46,818 nt of DNA from Desulfosporosinus cupriresistens (GCF_001707885.1 NZ_MASS01000033.1:1-46818); one strand, 5' to 3'. Numbered from the stretch's first letter, positions 1 to 9,317 are shown. Notes: a model not told the origin generated them from the sequence alone. A program made the numbers and translations.

Positions 1-600
1 AATCGTCGAGAGATAAGTCTTAACAGAATCAGGCAAATAACTTTTCGGCACTAGGACGATTGGAATTTGCTTTATAGCTGCAATTGGAGCAATTGACAAG
101 GCATCAGGATAATCCTCTCCTGTCGCGACAATTAATTCTGTCGGAGGAGTTGTTTGTTTAGCTATGTTAACCGAGGTCTCATACCTATCTTGACCTGCAA
201 TACGAGTTGGCGCAATTCCCATAGCTCGCAATTCCGTCTCAATTGATGTTGGGATGACTACTGTTCCACCTATAATAAATACACTCTTAACTTGTAAAGC
301 AATTAACGTCTGCTTTGTAATATCCTGCATACTACTTCCACTGGTCAATAAGATTGGAGCATTATATTTTTTGGCTAGAACTACCGCTGATAAAGCATCT
401 GGAAAATTCCCACCATAAGCTAAGATCGCATAATCAGCTTGCGTCCACCCATGCTGGGCAATAGCTTGAGCTGTAGCGTATCTGTCTGCCCCAGCCAAGC
501 GCGTTATGGACGGTAGTGTGCTTGCATAAGTTGGCATGGTGAAAAACACTGAGATAATAAGAGTAAGTAATACCACCATAGTCTTTTTCTTCTGTAGCAT
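1..600 (-). CDS. Secreted cell-wall-binding repeat 2 (CWB2) protein, N-terminal part
   Basis: The gene runs off the left edge, so only the first 200 codons are present and the C-terminal domain is unknown. The protein starts with a signal peptide (Lys-rich start, hydrophobic core about residues 8-22, cleavage near TYA-S). Two CWB2 repeats follow: RLAGADRYATA at about residue 34 and RIAGQDRYETS at about residue 133, each followed by a GxxFPDALS or GEDYPDALS motif. This is the hallmark of CWB2 (PF04122), which anchors Firmicute proteins non-covalently to wall polymers. The ATG at 600 follows an AGGGGG ribosome binding site. In this family the functional domain may lie on either side of the repeats, so its role cannot be told from what is present. 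Confidence 0.85.
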   Translation of the reverse strand, partial: MLQKKKTMVVLLTLIISVFFTMPTYASTLPSITRLAGADRYATAQAIAQHGWTQADYAILAYGGNFPDALSAVVLAKKYNAPILLTSGSSMQDITKQTLIALQVKSVFIIGGTVVIPTSIETELRAMGIAPTRIAGQDRYETSVNIAKQTTPPTELIVATGEDYPDALSIAPIAAIKQIPIVLVPKSYLPDSVKTYLSTI

Positions 601-878
601 AGTTTCCCCCTCTTTTTTCTATACGATTTGTTCCACGGGCCTAGGAATATTGTTGTGAAACATATCACATTATTTGTTGGATCCACTTATTATTCAAAGA
701 CTTGTCCCCATCTTCATGTCATCTATCCTGCAACATTCCACAGATTTTCTTAAATTCCTGCATAAGCAGCTGAAACTATCCCTGCAAATCTCTTATCTTG
801 GCAAGCAACGACACTCTGATTCCATCGAATCACTGTTTTATTCTATTGTCCGTGAAGTTTTTACTTCGTTATAATGCT
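601..878. other. Intergenic stretch, no convincing gene
   Basis: It separates the CWB2 gene from the small gene ending at 879. A 66-codon open frame at 674-874 on the plus strand has no ribosome binding site and no recognisable motif. The promoter of the CWB2 gene must lie in the part near 610-700, but no clear -35/-10 pair was found. Confidence 0.4.
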
Positions 879-1250
879 TTACATTGTCGTGAAATTCCCA
901 TAGTAGCCATACTTCCGAGGGTTAAACGTGGAAAACCGTTTTTCTTTTAAAATAGTGGCAGCCCCTGAAAGAACTAATTGATGAATCAACGGAATCATTT
1001 TTTCTTGCACTATTTTACCACTCAGTTTTATTTTATCATCCGTGCTGATGTACATAACCCTAATACCTATTACATCAGCTTCATAACTTTCAAGTAAATC
1101 TTGAGTAGCAAAGTTTTTAAGGCTTTCAACATAGCTTAAAAAGTAGTCTACAAAGAAGAATTCCTCCTCTATATGACTTTCGATGATACCAGGAGACTCC
1201 TTATCGGGCATGACTCTTAAGTCATAAACGCTTATTACCGTTAAGTTCAT
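879..1250 (-). CDS. Small conserved-looking protein of unknown function (123 aa)
   Basis: The open frame extends to 1316, but the ATG at 1250 is preceded by AAAGGAG at 8-nt spacing, and the protein from there begins MNLTVISVYDLRV. There is no signal peptide or membrane segment. The sequence is mixed alpha/beta, with an acidic, aromatic patch (EEEFFFVDYF) near residue 32 and a basic C-terminus (KEKRFSTFNPRKYGYYG). I do not recognise the family. It is monocistronic, bounded by the CWB2 gene and the 162-bp repeat element. The good ribosome binding site and normal composition argue for a real gene. Confidence 0.6.
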   Translation of the reverse strand: MNLTVISVYDLRVMPDKESPGIIESHIEEEFFFVDYFLSYVESLKNFATQDLLESYEADVIGIRVMYISTDDKIKLSGKIVQEKMIPLIHQLVLSGAATILKEKRFSTFNPRKYGYYGNFTTM

Positions 1251-1474
1251 AATGAACACTCCTTTAACAGTAAAATTACGAGTTGTCGACGTTATCCCCC
1301 TGGAGCAGAAAAACAATTATATAAGCATATGAACTGCATCCTTAATATATTAATCTGTTACTCTATATATTTCCCTTGGTATCTTTTTTTCAAAAATATT
1401 CAGAGAAATATTCATCAAGAATAACGCGCGTGCATGGGGTTGAAATGAAAGCATAGCCTAAGCAAAAACAAAAA

Positions 1475-1636
1475 GGGGATGTGTGAAAACTCAGTCTCCA
1501 AAATTTCAAGTGGTTATAACAATCAATAAGCGTCCTCATTTCACTATTAAAGTGGAGTGAGGACGCTTGTGTTTTGATGATATAGAAGCAAAAGTAGGGA
1601 TGTGAAAAATATAGTAACAAGTTTTAGCACAGCCCC
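1475..1636 (+). mobile_element. 162-bp MITE-like element, copy 1
   Basis: The stretch has imperfect terminal inverted repeats (GGGGATGTGTGAAAACT at the left, the complement of GGGGCTGTGCTAAAACT at the right; 14 of 17 positions agree) and no coding capacity. A second copy of exactly the same length lies inverted at 44522-44683, with only about two differences noticed by eye. A strong internal hairpin (1528-1568) has 11-bp arms beginning AAGCGTCCTCA. Length, termini and near identity point to a non-autonomous element mobilised by a transposase elsewhere, or an internally deleted insertion sequence. No clear target-site duplication was seen. Confidence 0.75.
1528..1568. terminator. Hairpin inside MITE-like copy 1
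   Basis: AAGCGTCCTCA (1528-1538) pairs perfectly with TGAGGACGCTT (1558-1568), and the 19-nt loop can pair further. It may act as a transcription stop carried by the element, but there is no long T-run, so this is tentative. Confidence 0.45.
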
Positions 1637-1645
1637 AGTCACTTA

Positions 1646-1814
1646 TCATAAGTTTGCTCCAATTTTTCGGTCAACATCATGTTCAACAACATTTATTATT
1701 TTAGCAACATTTTGAGCTATTGTTTCTTGATCGGTTCTAAGATCTCAATTCAATTCGCATTTCAGTTTGTGTTTGATATATTTTCGCGAGAAACTCCATA
1801 ATTTTTTGATCCAT
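1646..1814 (-). pseudogene. Frameshifted remnant of a small coiled-coil-like gene
   Basis: An ATG at 1814 with a purine-rich ribosome binding site (AAGGGGGAGGGG) opens a frame reading MDQKIMEFLAKIYQTQTEMR and onward for 25 residues before a stop near 1738. A second frame continues without interruption from there (DLRTDQETIAQNVAKI...) to a stop at 1646. Joined, they give a 56-residue amphipathic protein of a kind common in Clostridia, so a single frameshift near 1740-1750, beside a GAATTGAATT duplication, is the simplest reading. The mobile element at 1475-1636 ends only 9 bp beyond the stop. Function unknown. Confidence 0.4.
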
Positions 1815-1881
1815 ATCCCCTCCCCCTTGCAGCATGCTTATAACAAAATTTTGTAGGCTATTACTGAAGATATTAGCGTTT

Positions 1882-3672
1882 TTATTCTGTAAAAAGCGGT
1901 GTAAAGCTGTTGTCATAAACATTAACAAGACCTTTGTCTGTTATTCTGATTGCAGGAATCACAACCAGCGACAGCAGCGACATAGTCATAAAGGGCGAAG
2001 CAAGCGGCGAGCCAAGAGCTGCCCACGCCTCGGAAAGCTCACTGAGTGCCTCGGCAACCTCCGCTGCCGCTAAATCGCTCATCAGCCCGGCAATCGGCAT
2101 TTTTAGCAGTGCCAGAATCTTTTCACCTTCTACGGCTGTCATACCACCCGAACACTCAACTAATGTATTCGCCGCAAAGGCCATTTCGGCGTCACTCGTC
2201 CCTAGCACAACCAAGTTATGAGCATCGTGGGCATAGGTTGAGGCGACTGCACCCTTTTTTAGACCAAAGCCATGTACAAAACCAAGGGTCATTCCGCCTT
2301 CTGCCTTGTGCCTGTTTATGACCGCAACTTTACAGATATCTTTTTCTGTTGCAAGCTCAACTTCTCCGTTTCTAACCGGCAGGTCTTCCACCATTTCGGT
2401 AGTCAACACATTGGAGTCATGAACGCCAACCACCCTGACACTTGCAGTCTCCGTGCCCAGAGGCGCTTGCACAATAAAGTCGCTTGGCAAAAACTTGCGA
2501 GTTATTTTCACAGAAGCCCTGAGCTCCTCTGGGTATACATAGCCTCCGACAGGCACTGTTAGACTTCCTTTTTCGGCCACAAGCTCCCCGTTGATGATCA
2601 CTTTTTCAACCCTCACCTGAGTTAAGTCACTCAAAATGTTAATGTCCGCAAAACGGCCCGGGGAAATGGACCCTATATCACGTTCCATGTCGAAGCAGCA
2701 AGCGGTGTTGAGGGTTGCCATTTGAATTGCTGTCACTGGCCGCACACCCTTGGAAATTGCGAGGCGAATGATATAATCCATGTGCCCGCGCTTTATAAGG
2801 GTGTCACCATGGAGATCATCGGAAACAAGCAAAGCAAGCCTAGTATCGATTTGCTGCTCCGTAATCGCTTTGATCACTTCGGGCAGGTCATCCCAAGCAG
2901 AACCTTCCCTAATCATCGCATACATTCCAAGCCGCATTTTAGCGAGAGCTTCACGCGCGCTGGTTGATTCATGACAACAGTTAATTCCTGCCGCAATATA
3001 AGCGTTTAAGGCAGCGCCTGTATCCGTCAGTGGGAAATGGCCTGTTACCGTCTTGCCCGCCTCAAGTGTTTTCTCCACCTTTGCGCAGGTTTGCGGGTCA
3101 CCGGACAAAATGCCGCTGTAATTCATCATCTCACCCAGACCCGCGACACCTTCCCAGTTCAGCGTGGTTTGGATATCCTGCGGCGTTATAGTACTGCCTG
3201 TGTTTTCAAGGCCCGGCGACGCCGGCACGCAGGACGGTATGGTTGTAAAAACACGCAACGGCGTTGCAGCTCCGTCTTTCAGCATGGCTACCATGCCGTC
3301 AAGACCGGCGACATTGACAATCTCATGTGGGTCCATAAAGATTGCAGACGTTCCATGGGGAATAGTAGCTTTGGCATACTCGCCCACAGTCATCAGGCTG
3401 CTTTCTACATGCAGGTGACCGTCAATAAAACCGGGTACCAGATACATTCCTTGGGCGTCAATAATAACTGTTTCCTCACCAATAGCCACTTCAGCATCCC
3501 CTACAAGCGCAATACGACCCAATTTTACGGCGACATCTATGTTGGGTTGAATTTCACCAGTAAAAACATTGACAAGCTTACCGTTTTTAATGACCAAATC
3601 GGCCTTCAATTTCCCCTGCGCTGTAGCTGTAAGCTGTCTGCCAACTTCCCATAGCTTATATCGATTGTTCAT
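1882..3672 (-). CDS. ade: Adenine deaminase
   Basis: This cytosolic amidohydrolase converts adenine to hypoxanthine and ammonia in purine salvage (EC 3.5.4.2). At 596 aa it has the usual family length. Visible landmarks are the metal-binding PGFIDGHLHVESS (His86, His88), the MDPHEIVNVAG motif at 113-123, LGEMMN with the conserved Glu, GHFP, CHES, the SDDLHGD motif and SPGRFADI. The C-terminal deaminase-specific domain carries YAHDAHNLVVLG and GGM. The ATG at 3672 follows GAGGGA. It is the last intact gene of the purine block, 120 nt downstream of a divergent paralogue. All motifs are intact, so it should be the true adenine deaminase of the pair. Confidence 0.93.
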   Translation of the reverse strand: MNNRYKLWEVGRQLTATAQGKLKADLVIKNGKLVNVFTGEIQPNIDVAVKLGRIALVGDAEVAIGEETVIIDAQGMYLVPGFIDGHLHVESSLMTVGEYAKATIPHGTSAIFMDPHEIVNVAGLDGMVAMLKDGAATPLRVFTTIPSCVPASPGLENTGSTITPQDIQTTLNWEGVAGLGEMMNYSGILSGDPQTCAKVEKTLEAGKTVTGHFPLTDTGAALNAYIAAGINCCHESTSAREALAKMRLGMYAMIREGSAWDDLPEVIKAITEQQIDTRLALLVSDDLHGDTLIKRGHMDYIIRLAISKGVRPVTAIQMATLNTACCFDMERDIGSISPGRFADINILSDLTQVRVEKVIINGELVAEKGSLTVPVGGYVYPEELRASVKITRKFLPSDFIVQAPLGTETASVRVVGVHDSNVLTTEMVEDLPVRNGEVELATEKDICKVAVINRHKAEGGMTLGFVHGFGLKKGAVASTYAHDAHNLVVLGTSDAEMAFAANTLVECSGGMTAVEGEKILALLKMPIAGLMSDLAAAEVAEALSELSEAWAALGSPLASPFMTMSLLSLVVIPAIRITDKGLVNVYDNSFTPLFTE

Positions 3673-3792
3673 GTAAATCCCTCAATCCATCACACATTTA
3701 TACTCCCAGCATATCCCCCAGTTACTAGAAATTTGTCCTTGAGGAATTAGCCGAAGCTGACAGTCAGTAAACAGAGAACCATTATGCCCGCG

Positions 3793-5553
3793 TTAAATTT
3801 CAACATTAATCAACTTATGATTCAACACATCAATTAACCCCAAGTCTGTCAATCCCAACTTGGGAACTGTAGGTAAAGAAATAAAGCAAAGAGACATAAA
3901 CGGGGAAGGCAAATGGCATCCCAACTGTCGAGCGGCTGTATTGACGTCTTCAAGCTCTGTAAGTACAATCTCAGCCGGTTTCTCACTCATTAAACCTCCG
4001 ATCGGCAGTTCCATTTCACCTATGACCTGACCTGCTTTAACGACAACCATACCACCTTGCAGCCGGTGAATCGCATTAGCTGCACAAGCCATATCGGCAT
4101 CATTCGTTCCGACGCAGACGATATTGTGATGGTCGTGAGACATGGATGTCGCTAAGGCTCCTTCTTTCAGGCGGAATCCCTTAACAAAACCAATCCCCAC
4201 CCCTCCGGTCTTACCATAACGCTCAACAATAGCTAGTTTTAGAATATCTTTTTCCAAGTTACTCAGGATTTGTCCGTTTGTAATAGTAAGTTCTTTGACA
4301 TCCCACTCGTTAATAATTTGGTCATCATAAATCCGGATCACATTTACTCTCGTTGTCGACCTTTGACTTTGAGTTGGTACAACAAATGCCTGAGCACTGA
4401 CAGGCGTCTTAAGTATAATCGTCTCTTTGATCCAATCAGGATAGTTTCTATGTTTACTTTCCACCACGAGATGACCGTTTTCCGCAACAATCTGCCCCTC
4501 ATAGATGACTTTGGCTGGAGCGATGTTCGATAAATCTTTAACGAGTAAGATATCGGCCAACCTGCCGGGGGTAATACTCCCTATCTCGTCTTCCAAACGG
4601 AAGTGTCTTGCGCAGTTCAAGGTTGCCATTTGGATGGCCTGCATTGGCGGCATTCCCAGCGAAATCGCTTTATTCACATTATAGTTAATATGGCCTTCAT
4701 TCTGAATATCGCTAGCATGCTTGTCATCCGTGCAGAAAATCAAATGTTCATGACTCAGACCATGTTTAAGAACCCCTGTAATCAGCTCCTCGACATTACG
4801 TTCTGTGCTGCCTTCTCTGAGCATCGCCGTCAATCCTAATTGCACTCTCTCTAGAAGCTGTTCATAGGTAACACACTCGTGGTCATCAGACATCCCTGCG
4901 CTGGCATAAACGTTGAGCTCTTGTCCAACACGGCCAATAGCATGACCATTAACTATCTTGCGTCGTTGCAGGGCGGCAGCAATTTTTTTAAGATATTCTT
5001 CTTTAATCACAAGAACCTTAGAGGGATCTAACTCACCCAAACTGATACTTTCTGTCCACTTTAACATTTCTTCCACTTCAGCAAGACCAAGAATTCCACC
5101 TGTAGTCTCCAAGCCAGGTGCAGTTGGTACTCGGGAAGACACCTGGATAAAGGTCCTGTATGGGAGCTCCGCGATGGAATTGACCAGTGCTTTTACACCA
5201 TTAATTCCTGCTACGTTGGCAATCTCCATGAGATCTGCCATAATTGTCGTCGTGCCGTGCGGCACAAGCACATCCGCTAAGGCCTCTGGTGAGAGCAAAG
5301 TAGTTTCAAAGTGCATATGCCCATCGATAAAACCCGGCACAGCATACATCCCGCCACAATCTAAGATCTTTGTAGCCTTTAATTCAGCCAATGGATCAAT
5401 GGAAACAATCCGTTTCCCTTTAATGTAGATATTAGTCTGATAGATTTGTGCTGAGTAGACATTTACTAGGTTTACATTCTCCAACTTCAGGTCACATTCG
5501 ATGATACTTAACCCGGCTTCAAGCACGGTTTTGATTTCTTCGTAGGTTCGCAC
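3793..5553 (-). CDS. Divergent adenine deaminase-like amidohydrolase
   Basis: A 586-aa paralogue of the next gene with the same layout. HMHFETT carries the metal-binding His79 and His81, LGELDP keeps the bridging-type Glu, and GHAIG, DHEC, TDDKHASD, TPGRLADI and the C-terminal SHDHHNIVCVG are present. Two signature sites differ: HLHVESS became HMHFETT, and DPHEI became ADLMEI (residues 106-111), replacing a His normally conserved in adenine deaminases. The fold and metal site should be kept while substrate preference may have moved (another aminopurine, or adenine with altered kinetics). The GTG start at 5553 follows AAAGGAG at 8 nt. It lies 190 nt downstream of a nucleoside transporter operon, beyond a hairpin. 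Confidence 0.85.
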   Translation of the reverse strand: MRTYEEIKTVLEAGLSIIECDLKLENVNLVNVYSAQIYQTNIYIKGKRIVSIDPLAELKATKILDCGGMYAVPGFIDGHMHFETTLLSPEALADVLVPHGTTTIMADLMEIANVAGINGVKALVNSIAELPYRTFIQVSSRVPTAPGLETTGGILGLAEVEEMLKWTESISLGELDPSKVLVIKEEYLKKIAAALQRRKIVNGHAIGRVGQELNVYASAGMSDDHECVTYEQLLERVQLGLTAMLREGSTERNVEELITGVLKHGLSHEHLIFCTDDKHASDIQNEGHINYNVNKAISLGMPPMQAIQMATLNCARHFRLEDEIGSITPGRLADILLVKDLSNIAPAKVIYEGQIVAENGHLVVESKHRNYPDWIKETIILKTPVSAQAFVVPTQSQRSTTRVNVIRIYDDQIINEWDVKELTITNGQILSNLEKDILKLAIVERYGKTGGVGIGFVKGFRLKEGALATSMSHDHHNIVCVGTNDADMACAANAIHRLQGGMVVVKAGQVIGEMELPIGGLMSEKPAEIVLTELEDVNTAARQLGCHLPSPFMSLCFISLPTVPKLGLTDLGLIDVLNHKLINVEI

Positions 5554-5619
5554 TGCCTACACTCCTTTTTTCAAGCATGAAAGGTAGATCCATGCATGCT
5601 AGCAGGTACAAAAATGAAG

Positions 5620-5648
5620 GAGCCAACACAATGAAATCTGGTTGGCTC
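5620..5648 (-). terminator. Terminator-like hairpin after nucleoside transporter operon 1
   Basis: GAGCCAAC (5620-5627) pairs with GTTGGCTC (5641-5648). T-rich tails exist on both strands, the better one on the plus strand. On the minus strand it would separate the transporter genes from the two deaminase genes, by full or partial termination. Confidence 0.6.
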
Positions 5649-5742
5649 ACTTTTTGTCATCCAAAGTTGCTTGTCCCAGCTCAATTCAGCCAATGACATC
5701 ACACTGGACTTTGTAGAGCTGAGAACTCGTTATATAGAGACT

Positions 5743-6675
5743 TTAACGTTCCTCACGTGAATATGGAATTCCAAGTGCAGCAGGTGTTCCCGAACGCCTG
5801 TTTTTTGTCTCCCGTGTAGTGAAGACCAAGACAACAAATGTAAAGACATAAGGCAGCATCTGTAAAAAATTAGATGGGATCATGACACCTAAGGCTTGAA
5901 GATGTAAGCCCAGTGAAGCAATAATACCAAACAACCACGCGCCCAGTAGAGCACGAGCCGGATCCCAGACGGCGAAGATAACTAGTGCTACCGCAATCCA
6001 ACCTCGGCCAGCCGACATGTTTTCAATCCAGGAGGGAGAATAGGCTAGCGATAGATAGGCACCACCCGCGCCAGCGAGCATACCTCCGACAATAACAGCA
6101 ACATACCGGACGAAAAAGATGTTATGTCCCAGAGCGTCTACCGCCGATGGATTTTCGCCGGCTGCCCTGAGAAGAAGCCCTATTTTTGTTTTATAAAAAA
6201 CGAACCACAGTATGACAACTAAAATTACGCTGAGGTAAACCATAATATCCTGTTTGAAAAATATATCACCAATTACAGGAATTTGAGAGAATAGCGGGAC
6301 GGCAACTGCTTTAAAGGTCGAGGTGGGCGGAATTCCCACCAAGCCACGTCCCAGGTAAGCTGACAGGCCCGTACCGAAAATAGTCAGTGCCAGGCCGCTC
6401 GCCACTTGACTCGCTCGGAAAACGATGGTAATGACCGCATGAATTAGTGCCATAAGTCCGCCCGCTATCAAGGCCACCAACAGGCCCAGCCATTTGTTGT
6501 CTGAATAGGTACCCACGTAAAAGGCGCTAACAGCTCCTACGAGCATCATGCCTTCAACACCTAGATTCAAGATTCCCGAACGCTCAGCAATAACTTCACC
6601 AAGCGAAGCATATAAAATCGGGGTGCCTGCAACGACACCAGCTGCAAGGATGGCGATTATATAGTTTAAATCCAT
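5743..6675 (-). CDS. Nucleoside ABC transporter permease, operon 1 (NupQ-like)
   Basis: A 310-aa polytopic membrane protein of the BPD_transp_2 family, with about 8-9 hydrophobic segments. The motif GEVIAERSGILNLGVEGMM near residues 26-42 is typical of the second permease of BMP-type nucleoside importers such as Bacillus NupNOPQ. GENPSAVDALGHN, in the cytoplasmic coupling loop, is another landmark. It starts 4 nt after the stop of the partner permease, so the two are translationally coupled. With the upstream ATPase and lipoprotein it completes one importer. The substrate is inferred to be a purine nucleoside or nucleobase from family and from the deaminases downstream. Confidence 0.9.
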   Translation of the reverse strand: MDLNYIIAILAAGVVAGTPILYASLGEVIAERSGILNLGVEGMMLVGAVSAFYVGTYSDNKWLGLLVALIAGGLMALIHAVITIVFRASQVASGLALTIFGTGLSAYLGRGLVGIPPTSTFKAVAVPLFSQIPVIGDIFFKQDIMVYLSVILVVILWFVFYKTKIGLLLRAAGENPSAVDALGHNIFFVRYVAVIVGGMLAGAGGAYLSLAYSPSWIENMSAGRGWIAVALVIFAVWDPARALLGAWLFGIIASLGLHLQALGVMIPSNFLQMLPYVFTFVVLVFTTRETKNRRSGTPAALGIPYSREER

Positions 6676-6679
6676 ACCG

Positions 6680-7753
6680 TCATGCCTTCTTTCTTACCAA
6701 ACGGTAATTGTTAAAGATTTCGCCGGCCAGCACGAAAAACAGAATCGAGCCCTGAAACATGGACACCATGCTCGACGGAAAGCCGGAGGTCTGCAGGCTG
6801 AAGCCACCGACCAGCAGCCCGCCCATTAGAAATGATGCCAGCAAGATACTTAAGGGATTCAGCCGAGCAAGCAAGGCAATAAGTATGGCGGTATAGCCAT
6901 AGCCTGGAGAAATCGTCTGCTGCAATCGGTGAAGCACGCCTGAAACCTCAGCCATACCGGCAATTCCCGATATGGCCCCACTTAAAAACATCACCTTCAA
7001 GACATTTTTAACATAACTCATGCCGGCATAATCGGCCGCCTTGCGGCTGGAGCCGCTAACGCGGATCTCATATCCCCACTTAGAATATTTGATAAGGAAG
7101 AACATCACTATAGCAATGATTAGCATAAGAAAGATGGCATAACTGATTCGAGTGTTGCCGAAAACTGGTATGGTCGCACTATCCGGAAATTGTTTCGTGA
7201 GAGGAAAATTGTTTCCCTTAGGATCTTTCCAAGGACCATAAACAAGATAGGCAATCCAAAAATAAGCCACATAGTTCAGTAAGAGCGAGCTAATAGTTTC
7301 ATTAACATTCCAGTAAGCCTTCGGAATGGCCGGAATCAAGGCCCAAAGTCCGCCACAAATAAAGCTGGCAACCAACATGAGTGGGAGCATTACGAGTATT
7401 GGCAGGTTCGAAAAAAACAGAGCGAAATAAGTAGCGCCGAAAGCTCCCATATAAAATTGGCCTTCTGCCCCGATGTTCCATAATTGCATGCGAAAAGCCA
7501 GCGAAACCCCTAGGGAACAAAGCGCAAGAGGAATCATTTCTACAAGCGTTTCACTAAGGCCATAGGCTGAGCCAACGGAAGATTGTAGAATCTCACTGTA
7601 AAGCTTTAACGGGTCCTTTCCGGTGAACAGCACAAATAGGCCAGCAAAGATTAGCCCCAGCACTATAGAGGTCACAGAGATTCCAAACTTCTTCAGAGCA
7701 GAGCTTGAATTTGTTTTTTTAATCTCCCAATTTCCCAACAATTTAAGATTCAT
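6680..7753 (-). CDS. Nucleoside ABC transporter permease, operon 1 (NupP-like)
   Basis: A 357-aa inner-membrane permease of the BPD_transp_2 family. It has a short cytoplasmic N-terminus, a first membrane segment near 27-45, then the FTGKDPLKLYSEI and MQLWNIGAEGQFYMGA motifs that mark the larger permease of BMP/NupP-type importers. The loop GSSRKAADYAGM and the HRLQQTISPGYGYTAI region are also family features. Its ATG at 7753 overlaps the end of the ATPase gene by 11 bp, which implies coupled translation. It forms a heterodimeric channel with the following permease. Confidence 0.9.
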   Translation of the reverse strand: MNLKLLGNWEIKKTNSSSALKKFGISVTSIVLGLIFAGLFVLFTGKDPLKLYSEILQSSVGSAYGLSETLVEMIPLALCSLGVSLAFRMQLWNIGAEGQFYMGAFGATYFALFFSNLPILVMLPLMLVASFICGGLWALIPAIPKAYWNVNETISSLLLNYVAYFWIAYLVYGPWKDPKGNNFPLTKQFPDSATIPVFGNTRISYAIFLMLIIAIVMFFLIKYSKWGYEIRVSGSSRKAADYAGMSYVKNVLKVMFLSGAISGIAGMAEVSGVLHRLQQTISPGYGYTAILIALLARLNPLSILLASFLMGGLLVGGFSLQTSGFPSSMVSMFQGSILFFVLAGEIFNNYRLVRKKA

Positions 7754-9263
7754 GAAGATCTACCTTTCTTTTACCGGCCATCATCAGGCCGATTTCTTCA
7801 CGCGACGTTTCACTAGGGTTAACAACGCCCATGATTTCACCCCCGTGCATCACGATGATGCGATCCGTCATGGAAAGAAGGTCTTCCAGATCCTCTGAAA
7901 TAAGGAGCACTGCCTTACCCTTTTCACTCTGCTCTATGAGTAGTCGTCTGACATAATCGGTCGCCCCGATATCAAGACCACGCATCGGATACACTGCAAT
8001 AATCAGTTTTGGATCGGAGTCGATTTCACGTGCCAGCAGAAGTTTCTGAATGTTTCCGCCCGACATCATTTTAACTGGGTTAGCCGTACTCGCTAACCTG
8101 ACATCAAATTTTTGTATTAAACGATCAGTGTCACTTCTAACTTTATCCCAACGAATAAAGGCGCCATGATTCTTGCGATAACTTTTAAGGGCCATATTTT
8201 CATAAGCGTTAAGGTCCGTCACAAGCCCGGTGGTCATGCGATCCTCTGGTACATAGCTAATACCCAGATCAATCCGTTTTTTTCGACCGGATTTTGTGCA
8301 GTCTTTTCCGCTGAAGGAAATGCTTCCTTGTTTAACCATACGCAGGCCTGCCACAGTGTCGGCAAGCTCCTTCTGGCCGTTGCCATCAACCCCCGCGACG
8401 CCAAGTATTTCGCCGTCATATATATCGATCGAGATATTTTTCAATTTCAGCAAACCATTGTTGCCCAAAGCCGATACATTATTTAAAGACAGAATTTTAT
8501 CATTTTTGCGATGGGATTTCTTTTCCACCACGTCACTAATATTTCTGCCCACCATCATTTTGGCAAGCTCTTTTTCATTCGTATTTTTGGTATAAACGGT
8601 ACCTATGGATTTTCCGTCTCGTAAAACGGTTATGCGATCTGTGTTCTCTAAAACCTCATTCATTTTATGAGAAATAAGAATTACTGATTTTCCGTTTTTA
8701 ACCATCTTCAGAAGTGTTTCGTAGAGCGCATTGGCTTCCTGAGGGGTCAGTACAGCAGTCGGTTCATCAAGTATCAAAACTCTGGCACCCAACAGGAGTA
8801 ATTTAATGATTTCCACTCGCTGTTGCTCTCCGACCGAGAGTTGCCAAATTTTCGCTTTGGGATCGATGGAAAGTCCGAAGGCTTCTGATTGCTTGATAAT
8901 CTGCTGCTCAATTTCTTTGAGGTTATAAATCTGTTTTAGATCCTTAATACTAAGCATGACATTTTCTGCCACCGTAAATGGCTGAACAAGCTTAAAATGC
9001 TGGTGCACCATCCCAATACCGTAGTTGACAGCATCTTTTGGCGACGAAAATTCAGTTTTCTTGCCCTCAATGTAGATGTCACCCCCATCGGGACGATAGA
9101 GGCCTGTGAGCACGCTCATCAACGTGCTTTTCCCCGCCCCGTTCTCACCGAGCAGAGCATGGATTTCGCCAGAGTTAACGTTAAACGAAACCTGATCATT
9201 GGCCAGGATGCCCGGAAATTCTTTGATGATTTTGCGCATTTCTATCATGGGGGTATCTCCCAT
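7743..9263 (-). CDS. Nucleoside ABC transporter ATP-binding protein, operon 1 (NupO-like)
   Basis: A 506-aa tandem-domain ATPase of the sugar/nucleoside type. Domain 1 is complete: Walker A GENGAGKST, Q-loop MVHQHF, signature LSVGEQQR, Walker B VLILDEPTAVL. Domain 2 has a degenerate Walker A (GVDGNGQKEL), as usual for this family, a signature MSGGNIQK and LIIAVYPMRGLDIGA at the Walker B position. The open frame extends to 9329, but the ATG at 9263 (MGDTPMIEMRK) has AAAGGG upstream and matches the family N-terminus. It powers import with the two permeases that follow. Two hairpins lie between it and the lipoprotein gene. Confidence 0.92.
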   Translation of the reverse strand: MGDTPMIEMRKIIKEFPGILANDQVSFNVNSGEIHALLGENGAGKSTLMSVLTGLYRPDGGDIYIEGKKTEFSSPKDAVNYGIGMVHQHFKLVQPFTVAENVMLSIKDLKQIYNLKEIEQQIIKQSEAFGLSIDPKAKIWQLSVGEQQRVEIIKLLLLGARVLILDEPTAVLTPQEANALYETLLKMVKNGKSVILISHKMNEVLENTDRITVLRDGKSIGTVYTKNTNEKELAKMMVGRNISDVVEKKSHRKNDKILSLNNVSALGNNGLLKLKNISIDIYDGEILGVAGVDGNGQKELADTVAGLRMVKQGSISFSGKDCTKSGRKKRIDLGISYVPEDRMTTGLVTDLNAYENMALKSYRKNHGAFIRWDKVRSDTDRLIQKFDVRLASTANPVKMMSGGNIQKLLLAREIDSDPKLIIAVYPMRGLDIGATDYVRRLLIEQSEKGKAVLLISEDLEDLLSMTDRIIVMHGGEIMGVVNPSETSREEIGLMMAGKRKVDLHES

Positions 9264-9288
9264 TGATCTCACCCTTTCAAACATTACC

Positions 9289-9317
9289 GCAAACCGGCGA
9301 GAGTCCCGCCGGTTTGC
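9289..9317 (-). other. Perfect intercistronic hairpin
   Basis: GCAAACCGGC and GCCGGTTTGC form a perfect 10-bp stem with a 9-nt loop, lying between the binding-protein and ATPase genes. There is no T-run on the minus strand, so mRNA protection or differential expression is more likely than termination. Confidence 0.6.

Noticed and set aside
1390..1620. 76-codon minus-strand open frame
   Set aside because: It lies largely within the 162-bp repeat element, including its hairpin; no ribosome binding site and no protein-like composition.
1934..5428. Many plus-strand open frames opposite the two deaminase genes
   Set aside because: They are antisense shadows of strongly supported genes and lack ribosome binding sites.
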